Shown piece after piece: positions 1 through 8,429 of a DNA stretch of 64,000 nucleotides. Within the stretch, counting starts at the first letter, position 1. The number at the start of each line of letters is the position of its first letter. The stretch is from Roseovarius aestuariivivens (GTDB lineage Bacteria; Pseudomonadota; Alphaproteobacteria; Rhodobacterales; Rhodobacteraceae), in assembly GCF_004761875.1 (NCBI RefSeq), contig NZ_SJEY01000001.1, positions 124,001 to 188,000 of the forward strand, given 5' to 3'. The notes beneath the pieces were generated by a model. It did no database searches. It saw only the letters and a program-made list of their open reading frames with translations, and had not been told where the DNA came from. Made by a program: the position numbers and the translations under genes.

Positions 1-539
1 ATCATGGCCTTGTTGTGCATGCGCCGGTTCACCCGCTTGAAATCTAGGATAAAATTCATCGCGAAACCGCTGTTCCGGGACAACGGGTTAAAGACCCGAA
101 GCTCGACATTGGGATGCGCATTCAGCGTTGCGATCTGGTCGTCGCGTGCCGTCGTGAAGACGTCGTCGAACAGCAGACGGATCCGCACGCCGCGTGCGGC
201 GGCTTCGTAAAGCTCGAGCCAGACGAGCTTTCCGGCCGCATCGGGTTTGATCAGAAAGGTTTTAAGATCGATCGACCGCTCGGCCTTTTCGATCAGCTTC
301 AGGCGCGCGCCCAGAGCGTCATTTCCGCTCAGAAGGGGAAAGAATGCGGCGGCCTCGGCATCTGGGCCGACGACCTGTTCCGACAGGTCCGCCGCCGCCG
401 TACTCTCTCCCGATAGCGCCTGTGTCATCTCCTTGTCTTGCTCGAAAGGGACATAGGTGCAACTGGACACGGACGCGAGGTAAAGACCAAGACCAAGCAG
501 AAGCAAAGCTGAAACAAGGCGAAGACCTCTCAAAAGCAT
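1..539 (-). CDS. Phospholipase D-family protein, N-terminal part (runs off left edge)
   Basis: This is a partial gene: about 179 codons are readable from ATG at 539 down to base 1 with no stop. The first 20 residues are hydrophobic and are followed by a Cys around residue 28, so a lipoprotein or membrane anchor is possible. The body reads like the first half of a PLD/cardiolipin-synthase-type protein: an LxKAERSIDLKTFL stretch, then VRIRLLFDD, and the start of an HKD motif (RRMHNKAM) at the very edge. The Lys of HKD is present; the Asp lies outside the window. Enzymes of this family transfer or hydrolyse phosphodiester bonds. Upstream AAAGG fits as a ribosome site. The substrate cannot be told from this half. 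Confidence 0.72.
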   Translation of the reverse strand, partial: MLLRGLRLVSALLLLGLGLYLASVSSCTYVPFEQDKEMTQALSGESTAAADLSEQVVGPDAEAAAFFPLLSGNDALGARLKLIEKAERSIDLKTFLIKPDAAGKLVWLELYEAAARGVRIRLLFDDVFTTARDDQIATLNAHPNVELRVFNPLSRNSGFAMNFILDFKRVNRRMHNKAM

Positions 540-611
540 ACCTTTGAAACCGCCGTCAGACCCGCCGCCGATATCACTGGCCACGCACTCGCGACAGCGG
601 GGACCGCGCCC

Positions 612-794
612 TTACCCATAGGGCCAAACGAGATTGAGCACGGTCATGACGACGAAGATCGCCAGAAAAAGCGGCCAGCTCCACCGTGGGCCGCCGTCCT
701 TACGGGCGGTGTAAAAGCCAAGCCACTGCATGCCGAAGAGCGTCGCAAGAATAAGCAGCCCGGCCACAAGGGCGTGTGCAAGGTCGAAATGCAT
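612..794 (-). CDS. Small two-helix membrane protein
   Basis: A 60-residue protein starting at ATG 794, chosen because AAAGGA sits about eight bases upstream and the following residues are hydrophobic; an upstream in-frame start at 866 would add 24 polar residues. It has two predicted membrane helices, around residues 6-24 and 39-56, joined by a basic loop (YTARKDGGPRW). I recognise no named family with certainty. It lies between a phospholipase D-like gene and an RTX protein gene on the same strand, but the gaps are too long to argue for an operon. Confidence 0.6.
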   Translation of the reverse strand: MHFDLAHALVAGLLILATLFGMQWLGFYTARKDGGPRWSWPLFLAIFVVMTVLNLVWPYG

Positions 795-1012
795 CAGGTG
801 TCCTTTCGGTTCTGGTCGAAGCGCGGCGTGCGACCGTGCGAAGGTGCAAGAGAACTGTTCAGGCAAAGTCCCGATGGGTCAAGTCGGGCGCGGGCGAAAG
901 CCACGACCAGCTTGCAACGAGCCCGAAATTTGCGACCGGATCCGGTCAGAGACCAAAAAACGCCCGCCGTGATATTGGCGAGGAAGCTCGTCCGGTCCGT
1001 GTGCACCGCGTC

Positions 1013-1900
1013 TCACCACAGTTCGATGTCCCACGGGTTGAGGTCCTCGACCGACACGCCTTCCAGACGGATCAGCCCATTTTCCCATTCGATCACCACG
1101 CCCGGATCGGCCTGGCCGAAGGCATGCTGCTCGATATATTCGGCAAAAGACAGATCGGTGAAATCCGGGTCGGTGTTGCGAATGATAAGCTTGTCGACCC
1201 CAAGCTCGAAATCCAGGATAAGGTCCTGTCCGCCGCCGGGTGTCAGCGTCAGAACCCCGTCCGACGAGAACACGAACGTATCCGCGCCCGTGCCGCCGGA
1301 AAAGGTGTCGTCGCCGGCGTGATCGGCCAGCCAGTCGTCGCCCGCATCGCCATAAAGCGCGTCATGGCCCGCGTCGCCGAACAGGGTGTCCGCGCCTTCG
1401 CCGCCATGCATCTCGTCGGCGTCGTTTCCGCCGCGCAGGGCATCGTCGCCACCTTCCCCCCACAGCGTGTCGTTGCCGTTGCCGCCGGCGATGGCGTCTA
1501 GGCCGCTGCCGCCCACGACCTCGTCGTCGCCCCAGCCCGCGTCGATCTGGTTCTGTCCCGAATGGCCATAGATCGTATCGTTGCCGGCATAGCCGTAGAT
1601 CAAGTTGTCCTGGGCATTGCCGTGAAGAACGTTGTCCTCATCGTCTCCGTGGATCTCGATCGGCAGGATCGCAAAATTGCCCAAGGTTGCCGTGCCGTCG
1701 CCCCGATTATCCCCGGACCCGATCGCGAAACCGGCCTCCGGCTGACTGACGCGCGTCGGCTCAAGCAGCTCCCAGGCGGCCAAGGGGTCGTCGGACGGTG
1801 GCGCCACGGGGCTTTCCATCAGGCTCAGCCACGGGGCGAAGGGCGTGTAGGTTTCAAGTGAAAGGCTGTTCAGCGCGTCTGCGATAAGGCGGGTGCTCAT
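1013..1900 (-). CDS. RTX (hemolysin-type) calcium-binding protein
   Basis: A 295-residue acidic protein with a block of nonapeptide repeats of the GGxGxDxux type, roughly residues 90-205 (for example GGNGNDTLWGEGGDDALRGG). In this family the repeats bind calcium and fold into a parallel beta-roll after export. There is no N-terminal signal peptide, and the end has the DLILDFELGVDKL-like segment common in type I secretion substrates, so export by an ABC/MFP/TolC channel is inferred. The first 80 residues are not a recognisable catalytic domain. GGAGGTTAAG lies just before ATG at 1900. No type I transporter genes are nearby. Confidence 0.85.
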   Translation of the reverse strand: MSTRLIADALNSLSLETYTPFAPWLSLMESPVAPPSDDPLAAWELLEPTRVSQPEAGFAIGSGDNRGDGTATLGNFAILPIEIHGDDEDNVLHGNAQDNLIYGYAGNDTIYGHSGQNQIDAGWGDDEVVGGSGLDAIAGGNGNDTLWGEGGDDALRGGNDADEMHGGEGADTLFGDAGHDALYGDAGDDWLADHAGDDTFSGGTGADTFVFSSDGVLTLTPGGGQDLILDFELGVDKLIIRNTDPDFTDLSFAEYIEQHAFGQADPGVVIEWENGLIRLEGVSVEDLNPWDIELW

Positions 1901-2001
1901 GGTCTTAACCTCCGGTCAGGGGGATGGATTGGATCGCTTGTCCATGGGTCGCGCGCATCCCCGGGAAGGTTCAAAATGGCGGCAGGCCGTCTTGCCACAG
2001 G

Positions 2002-2029
2002 AAAACCCCCGCCGGTCATGCGGCGGGGG
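2002..2029 (-). terminator. Rho-independent terminator after the CARDB gene
   Basis: A perfect 9-bp stem (CCCCCGCCG/CGGCGGGGG, 2006-2014 and 2021-2029) with a 6-base loop. On the minus strand it is followed by TTTTC. It lies 28 bases past the stop of the minus-strand gene at 2057-2596. Confidence 0.75.
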
Positions 2030-2056
2030 CAGTGGCAGGCGGCGACCGTCCGCGCG

Positions 2057-2596
2057 TCAGGGCGTGGGGCCATGGCAAAAGCCGGTATGCGAGTTGTTGA
2101 ACTCCGAGGTTTCAGCGATGTAGTGCGACGCGTCGACCTGGCCCAGAACCTTGACCGATTGCGAATACCCGGGCTGCGCCGCTGCCGGAACCGGGAAGGT
2201 CACCGTGGTTTCCTGACCGGGATTCAGCGATTGAACCGGAAGGACCGCGCCGCCCGCATATTGGCCGTTCTTTTGCAGAATGACGTTCAGGCTGGTCGAC
2301 TCGGCGGACCCGGCGCCCTGATTGCGAACCTTGAACTTGACGTTCACATAGCCCGCGCTCCATGCGCCGCACACGCCGGTATTGGGCATGCCGCTGGCAT
2401 TTGCCGTGATCGGGATCACCACGAGATCGGGCAGGTTCGGCATGGCGCCTTTCAGAACTCTGGAAACGGACGGCTTGACGATCTTTCGATCGGCCGCCTT
2501 GGTTCTCAGCCTCAGATCGGCGGCGCTCGCGGCCGAGCAAATAAGTCCGAAGGCCAGAAGGCCGGCAATGGCGATGGTTTTCTTGTCGTGTGTCAT
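2057..2596 (-). CDS. Exported CARDB-domain protein
   Basis: A 179-residue protein with a clear Sec signal peptide (basic start, hydrophobic core, cleavage near AASAA at residue 25). From about residue 55 to the end it has the Ig-like CARDB pattern: PDLVVIPITANASG, a central VNVKFKVRNQGAGSAE strand typical of CARDB, and NPGQETTVTFPVP later. Such domains are beta-sandwich adhesion or binding modules on exported proteins. Two Cys, around residues 76 and 174, could form a disulfide. There is no enzymatic motif. A strong terminator follows, so it is probably monocistronic. Its ligand is unknown. Confidence 0.75.
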   Translation of the reverse strand: MTHDKKTIAIAGLLAFGLICSAASAADLRLRTKAADRKIVKPSVSRVLKGAMPNLPDLVVIPITANASGMPNTGVCGAWSAGYVNVKFKVRNQGAGSAESTSLNVILQKNGQYAGGAVLPVQSLNPGQETTVTFPVPAAAQPGYSQSVKVLGQVDASHYIAETSEFNNSHTGFCHGPTP

Positions 2597-2765
2597 GATC
2601 TTGTCCTGTCTTTGCGTTTCGTACTGGACATGCGTCGCAGACAGGGGCGACTTCGTTCAAAAGAGGCGTCTCATGGTCTTTGGCGCGCATGGTCCGGCCA
2701 TCTTTCGGGCGCGGTTCGGTGGCGGCAGGCCGCAGCACCCGGCGGCGCAGGTCGGAAAAGCCGGT

Positions 2766-3465
2766 TCAACCGCCCAGAATGCCCCGCACTTCCCGCGCAT
2801 AGGCCTCATAGCTCAGCACCGCCTTGTTGCCCGCGATCCCCTCGTAATAGGACCGCCCCGACGGTACCGGCAGCCCGGCCCAGATCTTGGCGAGGTTCTG
2901 CATGAAGGTCTCTGGCGCCATCTGCCCCGCCTCGACCCGCGCCAGCCCGGCATCGCCCAAAAGCAAATCGCCCAGCCGGTCCTGCACCTCCGCGCTGAAC
3001 CGCGTCTCGGGCGGCAGGCCCAGTCGTTTTGCGGAATGGCGCATCGTGGCCGGGATGAACTGATACCGCCCGATCGCGTGGGGCTGACCGGGCGTGGCTT
3101 TGATCCAGTCATAGATCTCCTGCAGGGTCATCGCCGTGGGCGGCTTGGGCGGTTTCATCCGCGCGCCCAGCTGCACCGCGTCATAGCCCGCGCGCCCTGC
3201 CTCGGCCCGGGCAATAAGGTCCCGCAAGCGCGCGGCCTTCGTTCCGCCGCGCAAGAGAGGCGCATCGAGCCGCGCGGGCAGAGCGGCGAAAAGCCCACCC
3301 TCGGCGCGATCCTCGAAAAGGCTCGCGCGCCCGCTGCCCCGTCACCCCCTGCCGCGCCTCGAAAAGCGGTGCGCGCTCGGTAAACAGCCCGACGCTCAGA
3401 ACGCTTTGCGCAGCGGCGGGTGCCGCGCAACAAAATATCAGCAAGACGGGCAGGGCGATCCTCAT
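2766..3465 (-). pseudogene. Exported lysozyme-like protein gene, frameshifted
   Basis: Two frames together make one protein. The first starts at ATG 3465 with a good signal peptide (MRIALPVLLIFCCAAPAAAQ) and runs in frame to about 3340. The second carries the rest to the stop at 2766. Removing one base from the GGGG run at 3337-3340 (minus-strand reading) joins them without a stop. The second part has IARAEAGRAGYDAVQLG, with a possible catalytic Glu, and HAIGRYQFIPATM, a pattern seen in lysozyme-fold muramidases, so a murein-degrading role is inferred. The break is either a real inactivating mutation or a base-calling error in a homopolymer. Confidence 0.65.
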
Positions 3466-3559
3466 GCCGCGCACCCTGCCGCAAAGCTGTGAAGAAACCC
3501 TTGCGCCGCGCCCCGGAACATCGCAGACCGGCGCCCGACCGCTGCCCGAAAGGACGCCC

Positions 3560-4180
3560 ATGCCCGAGATCCACTCGCTTTTCGTCACCCGCCTCTACCG
3601 CGCCGCGCTGGCCGATCACAGCCCCGCGCTCGACATGGCCGAACTGCGCGCGTCTTGCTACTCCATCGCCGAGGATGACGAGGCCGGCCAGGACTGGTGC
3701 GAGGAGAACGCCTATCCCGGCTATACCTCCTACGCCTCGCTCACCGATCTGCCCTGGCGCTTCCCGATCTTCGCCGATCTGGTCAAATCGCTCGATGCCC
3801 ATGTCGCCGCCTTCGCCGAGGATCTGGAGTTCGACCTCGACGGGCGCGACCTCAAGCTCGAGGATATCTGGATCAACATCCTGCCCGAGGGCGGCAGCCA
3901 CGGCAGCCACATCCACCCCCATTCGGTCATTTCCGGCACCACCTATATCGCCATGCCCGAGGGCACTTCGGCGCTCAAGCTCGAGGATCCGCGCTCTGGC
4001 CTGATGATGGCCGCCCCCGCCCGCCGCAAGGGCGCCCGCGAAGACCTCAAGACCTTCGTGCCCGTCGCCCCCAAGGTGGGCGACGTGCTCCTCTGGGAAA
4101 GCTGGCTCAGACACGAGGTGCCCGTCAACATGGCCGAGGACGACCGCATCTCGGTCAGTTTCAACTACAGCTGGGGCTGA
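3560..4180 (+). CDS. TIGR02466-type putative 2OG-Fe(II) oxygenase
   Basis: A 206-residue soluble protein. ATG at 3560 is preferred over upstream in-frame starts because AAAGGA sits just before it and the family begins at MPEIHSLFVTRLYRA. The core has HGSHIHPHSVISGTTYI followed about 60 residues later by WLRHEVPVN, the spacing expected for the facial-triad region of a jelly-roll 2-oxoglutarate/Fe(II) oxygenase. The family is widespread in marine bacteria and cyanophage, and its substrate is unknown. The gene is divergent from the broken lysozyme-like gene and is followed by a candidate promoter at 4203. Confidence 0.8.
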   Translation: MPEIHSLFVTRLYRAALADHSPALDMAELRASCYSIAEDDEAGQDWCEENAYPGYTSYASLTDLPWRFPIFADLVKSLDAHVAAFAEDLEFDLDGRDLKLEDIWINILPEGGSHGSHIHPHSVISGTTYIAMPEGTSALKLEDPRSGLMMAAPARRKGAREDLKTFVPVAPKVGDVLLWESWLRHEVPVNMAEDDRISVSFNYSWG

Positions 4181-4202
4181 TCTGCCGCTCGCCGGGGCGC
4201 GA

Positions 4203-4229
4203 TTGACACCGCCGGGCGCGGTCTATACT
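4203..4229 (+). promoter_or_regulatory. Candidate sigma-70-type promoter
   Basis: TTGACA at 4203-4208 and TATACT at 4224-4229 are separated by 15 bases, a short but workable spacing. It lies right after the stop at 4180 and points to two very small ORFs. This is from sequence match only. Confidence 0.45.
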
Positions 4230-4350
4230 GCAAAAGCGTGGACAAGATGCGCTCTACCGCCATGCTGCCGATTGTGCGCCTCCACAGCCTTCCGCGACCA
4301 GTGGCATTCACACCGTATCCTCCCGGATGCGGCTGCAGAGGCATCGTCAT

Positions 4351-4494
4351 TTGGAAAAGAAACCGCTCAACCAGGCCCTTGGCCTGCGCATGAAAGCCGA
4401 GCGCGCGCTCTTTCGCGCAAGCGGGCGCACCACACGGCTTGTGGCCATCGGCCTTGCCGTAGCCTTCGTATGGCTGGCCTTCAAATATATCTAG
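4351..4494 (+). CDS. Small single-helix membrane protein (possible)
   Basis: A 47-residue ORF read from TTG at 4351, with AGAGG about eight bases upstream. The in-frame ATG at 4327 would give 55 residues but has no ribosome site. It has a basic N-terminal half (MEKKPLNQALGLRMKAERAL) and one membrane helix near residues 28-46 (LVAIGLAVAFVWLAF). It lies downstream of a candidate promoter and 50 bases ahead of another small ORF with a good ribosome site. No family is recognised. Confidence 0.45.
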   Translation: MEKKPLNQALGLRMKAERALFRASGRTTRLVAIGLAVAFVWLAFKYI

Positions 4495-4544
4495 AACCGC
4501 GACCCGCCCGCTGGCCCAAGGCGTAACGCCGCAAAGGACGTGCA

Positions 4545-4682
4545 ATGTCATTCAATGACTTCAAGAAGAAAGAGGCCCGTCTGCGCGATGACGAGGCCAA
4601 GCAGAAGACACCCAAAGACCCCGCGGATCCTGCAAAGGCAAAGCCGGCGCAGGATGAGGACGATTCCGAAACAGGATCCTGA
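4545..4682 (+). CDS. Very small charged protein (possible)
   Basis: A 45-residue ORF from ATG 4545 with AAAGGA about nine bases upstream. It begins MSFNDFKKKEARLRDDEA and is almost wholly charged, Ala and Pro rich, with no hydrophobic segment, so it is probably soluble and disordered or helical. It may be co-transcribed with the preceding small membrane protein. The function is unknown. Support comes from the ribosome site and biased composition only. Confidence 0.45.
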   Translation: MSFNDFKKKEARLRDDEAKQKTPKDPADPAKAKPAQDEDDSETGS

Positions 4683-5004
4683 CAGAGCCCGGCACTAGGG
4701 CTGAAAATCCTTGGGGAATTAGGGTGAAACCCCATGCCTCGACCCGGATCGTCCTCTTTTGCCGATCCTGGCCATGTCGCGCGGCAGCGCTGCGATGCAC
4801 GTCCTCCCGCATAAGACGAAATCCGCGCATAAGCCCCTGACGCGAGCACGAGGCTTGCTCGAATCGTCTTCGTGGCACCCTTATAGAGGTGTTAATTGAT
4901 ACGACTTTCCCGGTAAGCGGTATTTTTTGCCCGCGCGGGGACGAGCCAGCATTTCATCGGCTCCGTCAAATCTCGCGCTCTTGTTTTGAAAAAGGAGATT
5001 ACCC
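4683..5004. other. Intergenic stretch, no gene seen
   Basis: About 320 bases lie between the tiny charged ORF and the 12-cysteine exported protein. Open frames on the minus strand here have no ribosome site or family resemblance. The last 150 bases are more AT-rich and probably hold the promoter of the next gene, but no convincing hexamer pair was found. Confidence 0.4.
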
Positions 5005-5667
5005 ATGCGACTTTCTTTCGCGAGCCTTGTCTTTGTCCTGATCACGTTCACCACCCCGCCAGCGTTTGCGGAATCCCGGCATTGCGACGCCGGCTATCTG
5101 TGGGAAACCACGGGCGGCACCTTCGGCGGCTGGCTCGACGGGTTCAGCGCCCGGGGCAGTTGCCCGGCGATCAACCCGAACAAGTGCCGCACGCAGGCCA
5201 AGAGCCGCGCCGTGCGCTGCATGCGGACACAGTGGGAAAATCGCTGGTCGCATCATCCCTTCAACCGCGATGGAACCCAGGACGACGGCTACACCCGGGA
5301 CGCGCCCGAGGCCTGTCTCGCCGCAGCCGAAATCAAGGGCTACGACCTGACCCGGACCTGCGTTCAGGAACGCAAGGACGGACACGATCCGGCCGCCATC
5401 TGCCATGACGGCGTGCATCCGACCAACGTCAAGAAGCAGAAGGTCGTCGCAACGCGCGGCGATGTCAAAAGCGCGCTGGAAACACAGGTCTGCTGCTTTT
5501 TCCGTGAAGGCAAGTACCAGTTCCAGAACAACGCGTCGGTGCATGTCCGGCTGGTCGCCATCACCAACAGCGGCAACGACCCGCAGAAGAAGTGCAGCAG
5601 CCGGCGCACGCTGACGGATGACTACGTGATTGACTGCAACCGCGTCCGCGCGCAGGTCTGCAACTGA
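5005..5667 (+). CDS. Exported cysteine-rich protein of unknown function
   Basis: A 220-residue protein with a typical signal peptide (hydrophobic core, cleavage near PPAFA at residue 23) and twelve Cys in the mature part, including an adjacent pair (VCC). The even number and periplasmic or extracellular location suggest disulfides. AAAAAGGAG precedes ATG 5005 at ideal spacing. It is rich in Asp, Arg and Lys. I recognise no domain. It sits directly upstream of rpmC, where rplP would normally be, but has its own terminator and is unlikely to be part of the ribosomal transcript. Confidence 0.7.
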   Translation: MRLSFASLVFVLITFTTPPAFAESRHCDAGYLWETTGGTFGGWLDGFSARGSCPAINPNKCRTQAKSRAVRCMRTQWENRWSHHPFNRDGTQDDGYTRDAPEACLAAAEIKGYDLTRTCVQERKDGHDPAAICHDGVHPTNVKKQKVVATRGDVKSALETQVCCFFREGKYQFQNNASVHVRLVAITNSGNDPQKKCSSRRTLTDDYVIDCNRVRAQVCN

Positions 5668-5688
5668 GCCAAAAGGCGCGCTTTTGGC
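5668..5688 (+). terminator. Hairpin after the cysteine-rich protein
   Basis: An inverted repeat GCCAAAAG/CTTTTGGC with a 5-base GC loop starts immediately after the stop at 5667. It lacks a long T tract beyond the stem, so efficiency is uncertain. Confidence 0.5.
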
Positions 5689-5829
5689 GCACGCGGGGCA
5701 GGGGGCCAAACGCCGTTCCTGTCCCGCGGGCGTCACGCCTTTCCGGTGCTGGTCCTATCGCGGCGGAAAAAAGCCGGAAACCCCTTGCCCCAAACCGGAT
5801 CACCCCTTATACGGCCCCAATCCACGGCT

Positions 5830-5859
5830 CCCCGCGCGTTGCGGGGATTCGTTTGTTTG
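5830..5859 (+). terminator. Possible terminator or leader hairpin upstream of rpmC
   Basis: A CCCCGC/GCGGGG stem (5830-5835 and 5841-5846) is followed by ATTCGTTTGTTTG. It lies about 95 bases before rpmC. A second stem CCCTGA/TCAGGG follows at 5887-5906. Together they could end upstream transcription or form the leader of the ribosomal transcript. Confidence 0.4.
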
Positions 5860-5941
5860 CAATTCATCCACCGGGTTCCAAGGTGACCCTGAGCTTACCG
5901 TCAGGGGCTTTCCGGTGTTTTGACGAAAGGACGACGGCACA

Positions 5942-6142
5942 ATGGACGCCACAGAGTTGCGCGACAAGACGCCCGACCAGCTCCGCGAGGATCTGGCAAA
6001 TCTCAAGAAAGAGCAGTTCAACCTGCGCTTTCAGGCCGCCACCGGCTCGCTTGAGAACCCCGCACGGATCAAAACGGTCCGCCGGGACGTGGCACGTGTG
6101 AAGACCGTGCTGAACGAAAAAGCCGCCTCGGCTGCTGAATAA
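5942..6142 (+). CDS. rpmC: 50S ribosomal protein L29
   Basis: A 66-residue, two-helix protein with the L29 signature [19 protein letters not shown]. It sits at the peptide exit tunnel on domain III of 23S rRNA and next to L23. GAAAGGAC precedes the start. It is the first ribosomal gene in the window. The usual upstream neighbour rplP is missing and replaced by a secreted-protein gene, so a promoter just ahead of rpmC is expected. rpsQ follows 12 bases later. Confidence 0.97.
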   Translation: MDATELRDKTPDQLREDLANLKKEQFNLRFQAATGSLENPARIKTVRRDVARVKTVLNEKAASAAE

Positions 6143-6154
6143 AGGAGAGCCACA

Positions 6155-6385
6155 ATGCCCAAGCGTATCCTGCAAGGCGTCGTGACCTCCGACGCAAACG
6201 CCCAGACCGTCACCGTATCGGTCGAGCGCCGCTTCAAGCACCCCGTGCTGCAGAAGACCATCCGTAAGTCCAAGAAGTACCGGGCTCACGACGAGAACAA
6301 CACCTACAAGGTGGGTGACACGGTTCGCATCATCGAATGCGCGCCGAAATCCAAGACGAAACGCTGGGAGGTTCTGCAGGCCTAA
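6155..6385 (+). CDS. rpsQ: 30S ribosomal protein S17
   Basis: A 76-residue OB-fold protein with the S17 core ([20 protein letters not shown], then [15 protein letters not shown]). It binds 16S rRNA early in 30S assembly. AAAGGAG lies before ATG 6155. It follows rpmC by 12 bases and is followed by rplN, the standard spc order, so it is co-transcribed. Confidence 0.97.
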   Translation: MPKRILQGVVTSDANAQTVTVSVERRFKHPVLQKTIRKSKKYRAHDENNTYKVGDTVRIIECAPKSKTKRWEVLQA

Positions 6386-6451
6386 GCCCGCACAACCTTC
6401 CGGTTCAATCGAAACCCAGGGGTCGTTACCCCTTAGGTCGGGAGAAACCAT

Positions 6452-6820
6452 ATGATCCAGATGCAGACCAATCTGGATGTCGCTGACAACTCCGGCGCTC
6501 GCCGGGTGCAGTGCATCAAGGTCCTGGGTGGTTCCAAGCGTAAATACGCCTCCGTCGGCGACATCATCGTCGTCTCGGTGAAGGAAGCCATCCCCCGCGG
6601 CCGTGTGAAGAAGGGCGACGTGCGCAAGGCCGTCGTCGTGCGCACCGCCAAGGAAATCCGCCGCGACGACGGCACCGCCATCCGCTTCGACCGCAACGCC
6701 GCCGTGATCCTGAACAACGCAGGTGAACCGGTCGGCACGCGTATCTTCGGCCCGGTGGTCCGTGAACTTCGCGCAAAGAACTTCATGAAGATCATCTCGC
6801 TCGCCCCGGAGGTGCTGTGA
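6452..6820 (+). CDS. rplN: 50S ribosomal protein L14
   Basis: A 122-residue protein with the usual L14 length and opening ([20 protein letters not shown]) and the signature [13 protein letters not shown]. It contacts 16S rRNA helix 14 in an intersubunit bridge and is the docking site for RsfS. A 66-base gap with GGGAGAA before the start separates it from rpsQ. rplX begins one base after its stop. Confidence 0.97.
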   Translation: MIQMQTNLDVADNSGARRVQCIKVLGGSKRKYASVGDIIVVSVKEAIPRGRVKKGDVRKAVVVRTAKEIRRDDGTAIRFDRNAAVILNNAGEPVGTRIFGPVVRELRAKNFMKIISLAPEVL

Positions 6821-6821
6821 C

Positions 6822-7133
6822 ATGGCTGCGAAACTGAAAAAAGGCGACAAGGTCGTCGTGCTCGCCGGCAAGGACAAGGGCAAGGAAGGCACCATTTCTT
6901 CCGTTGACCCCAAGGCCGGCAAAGCCGTGGTCGAGGGCATCAACATGGCCATCCGCCACACCCGCCAGAGCCAGACCAGCCAGGGCGGCCGCCTGCCCAA
7001 GGCGATGCCGATTGACCTCAGCAACCTGGCCTATCTCGACGCCAACGGCAAACCGACCCGCGTCGGCTTCAAGACCGAGGGCGACAAGAAAGTGCGCTAC
7101 GCCAAGACCACGGGGGACGTGATCGATGCTTGA
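6822..7133 (+). CDS. rplX: 50S ribosomal protein L24
   Basis: A 103-residue KOW-domain protein ([20 protein letters not shown] at residues 5-25) that initiates 50S assembly at the 5' end of 23S rRNA. It starts one base after the rplN stop, and its last eight bases overlap the start of rplE, which points to translational coupling. Confidence 0.97.
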   Translation: MAAKLKKGDKVVVLAGKDKGKEGTISSVDPKAGKAVVEGINMAIRHTRQSQTSQGGRLPKAMPIDLSNLAYLDANGKPTRVGFKTEGDKKVRYAKTTGDVIDA

Positions 7134-7689
7134 TACTGAAACCTACGTGCCGCGTCTGCGCCAGCAGTTCAACGAGACGATCAAGGCCGCGCTTAAAGAA
7201 GAATTCGGCTACACCAACGACCTTCAGATCCCGCGTCTGGAAAAGATCGTGCTGAACATCGGATGCGGCGCCGAGGCGGTGAAGGACTCCAAGAAGGCCA
7301 AGTCGGCCCAGGAGGACCTGACCACCATCGCCGGCCAGCATGCCGTCGTGACCGTCGCCAAGAACTCCATCGCCGGCTTCCGCGTTCGCGAAGGCATGCC
7401 GATGGGCGCCAAGGTGACCCTGCGCGGCAACCGCATGTATGAATTCCTCGACCGGCTGATCACCGTCGCGATGCCCCGGATCCGGGACTTCCGCGGCGTG
7501 TCGGGCAAGTCGTTCGATGGCCGTGGCAACTATGCCACGGGCATCAAGGAACACATCGTCTTCCCCGAAATCAACTTCGACAAGGTCGACGAGGTCTGGG
7601 GCATTGACGTTGTCATCGGAACCACGGCGAAGACCGACGCTGAAGCCAAGGCGCTGTTGAAGCACTTCAACATGCCCTTCAGCAGCTAA
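7126..7689 (+). CDS. rplE: 50S ribosomal protein L5
   Basis: A 187-residue protein with the L5 signature ([20 protein letters not shown] near residues 38-55) and a C-terminal segment around [17 protein letters not shown]. It binds 5S rRNA in the central protuberance and touches the P-site tRNA. Its start overlaps rplX by eight bases. rpsN follows 18 bases later. Confidence 0.97.
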   Translation: MLDTETYVPRLRQQFNETIKAALKEEFGYTNDLQIPRLEKIVLNIGCGAEAVKDSKKAKSAQEDLTTIAGQHAVVTVAKNSIAGFRVREGMPMGAKVTLRGNRMYEFLDRLITVAMPRIRDFRGVSGKSFDGRGNYATGIKEHIVFPEINFDKVDEVWGIDVVIGTTAKTDAEAKALLKHFNMPFSS

Positions 7690-7707
7690 TCGCGAGGAAT
7701 TTGGAAC

Positions 7708-8013
7708 ATGGCTAAAAAAGCAATGATCGAGCGCGAGAAGAAGCGTCAGCGCCTCGTGGCTCAGTACGCCGCCAAGCGGGCGTCGCTCAAGGCGATCATC
7801 AACGATCAGGACAAGCCGATGGAGGATCGCTTCCGCGCCTCCCTGAAGCTGGCGCAACTGCCGCGCAACAGCTCGGCAACCCGCCTGCACAACCGCTGCC
7901 AGCTCACCGGCCGGCCGCACGCCTATTACCGTAAGCTCAAGATCAGCCGTATCGCACTTCGCGATCTAGGCTCGTCGGGTCAGCTTCCGGGCATGGTCAA
8001 GTCGAGCTGGTAA
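7708..8013 (+). CDS. rpsN: 30S ribosomal protein S14 (zinc-free long form)
   Basis: A 101-residue S14 of the long type. It has a single Cys ([15 protein letters not shown]) instead of the two CxxC pairs of the short zinc-binding paralogue, so it should not need zinc. It works in the 30S head next to S3 and S10. It is in the standard spc position between L5 and S8, with GAGGAAT before the start. Confidence 0.96.
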   Translation: MAKKAMIEREKKRQRLVAQYAAKRASLKAIINDQDKPMEDRFRASLKLAQLPRNSSATRLHNRCQLTGRPHAYYRKLKISRIALRDLGSSGQLPGMVKSSW

Positions 8014-8025
8014 GGAGGGAATGAG

Positions 8026-8418
8026 ATGAACGATCCTATCGGCGATATGCTCACCCGTATCCGCAACGCGGGCATGCGTGGCAAATCCACCGTCATGGTG
8101 CCGGCCTCCAAGATGCGCGTCCGCGTTCTGGATGTGCTGGCCAACGAAGGCTATATCCGTGGCTTCGAGAACACCACGGGCGAGAATGGCCACCCGGCCA
8201 TCGAGATCAGCCTGAAATACTTCGATGGCGCCCCCGTCATCCGCGAGATGAAGCGGGTCTCCAAGCCCGGTCGCCGGGTGTATATGGGCGTCAAGGACAT
8301 CCCCTCGGTCCGTCAGGGCCTGGGTGTGTCGATTGTCTCCACCCCCAAGGGTGTGATGTCGGACGCAGCCGCGCGCGCAGCCAATGTCGGCGGCGAAGTG
8401 CTCTGCACCGTATTCTAA
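8026..8418 (+). CDS. rpsH: 30S ribosomal protein S8
   Basis: A 130-residue protein beginning [16 protein letters not shown], with the S8 signature near the end ([19 protein letters not shown]). It binds the central domain of 16S rRNA. In E. coli S8 represses the spc operon by binding mRNA near rplE; whether that holds here was not tested. AAGGAGGG precedes the start. Confidence 0.97.
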   Translation: MNDPIGDMLTRIRNAGMRGKSTVMVPASKMRVRVLDVLANEGYIRGFENTTGENGHPAIEISLKYFDGAPVIREMKRVSKPGRRVYMGVKDIPSVRQGLGVSIVSTPKGVMSDAAARAANVGGEVLCTVF

Positions 8419-8429
8419 GGAGGCCGCAC

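Noticed and set aside
4165..4551. A 128-codon minus-strand open frame over the small ORFs
   Set aside because: No ribosome site, no family, and it overlaps the candidate promoter and small plus-strand ORFs.
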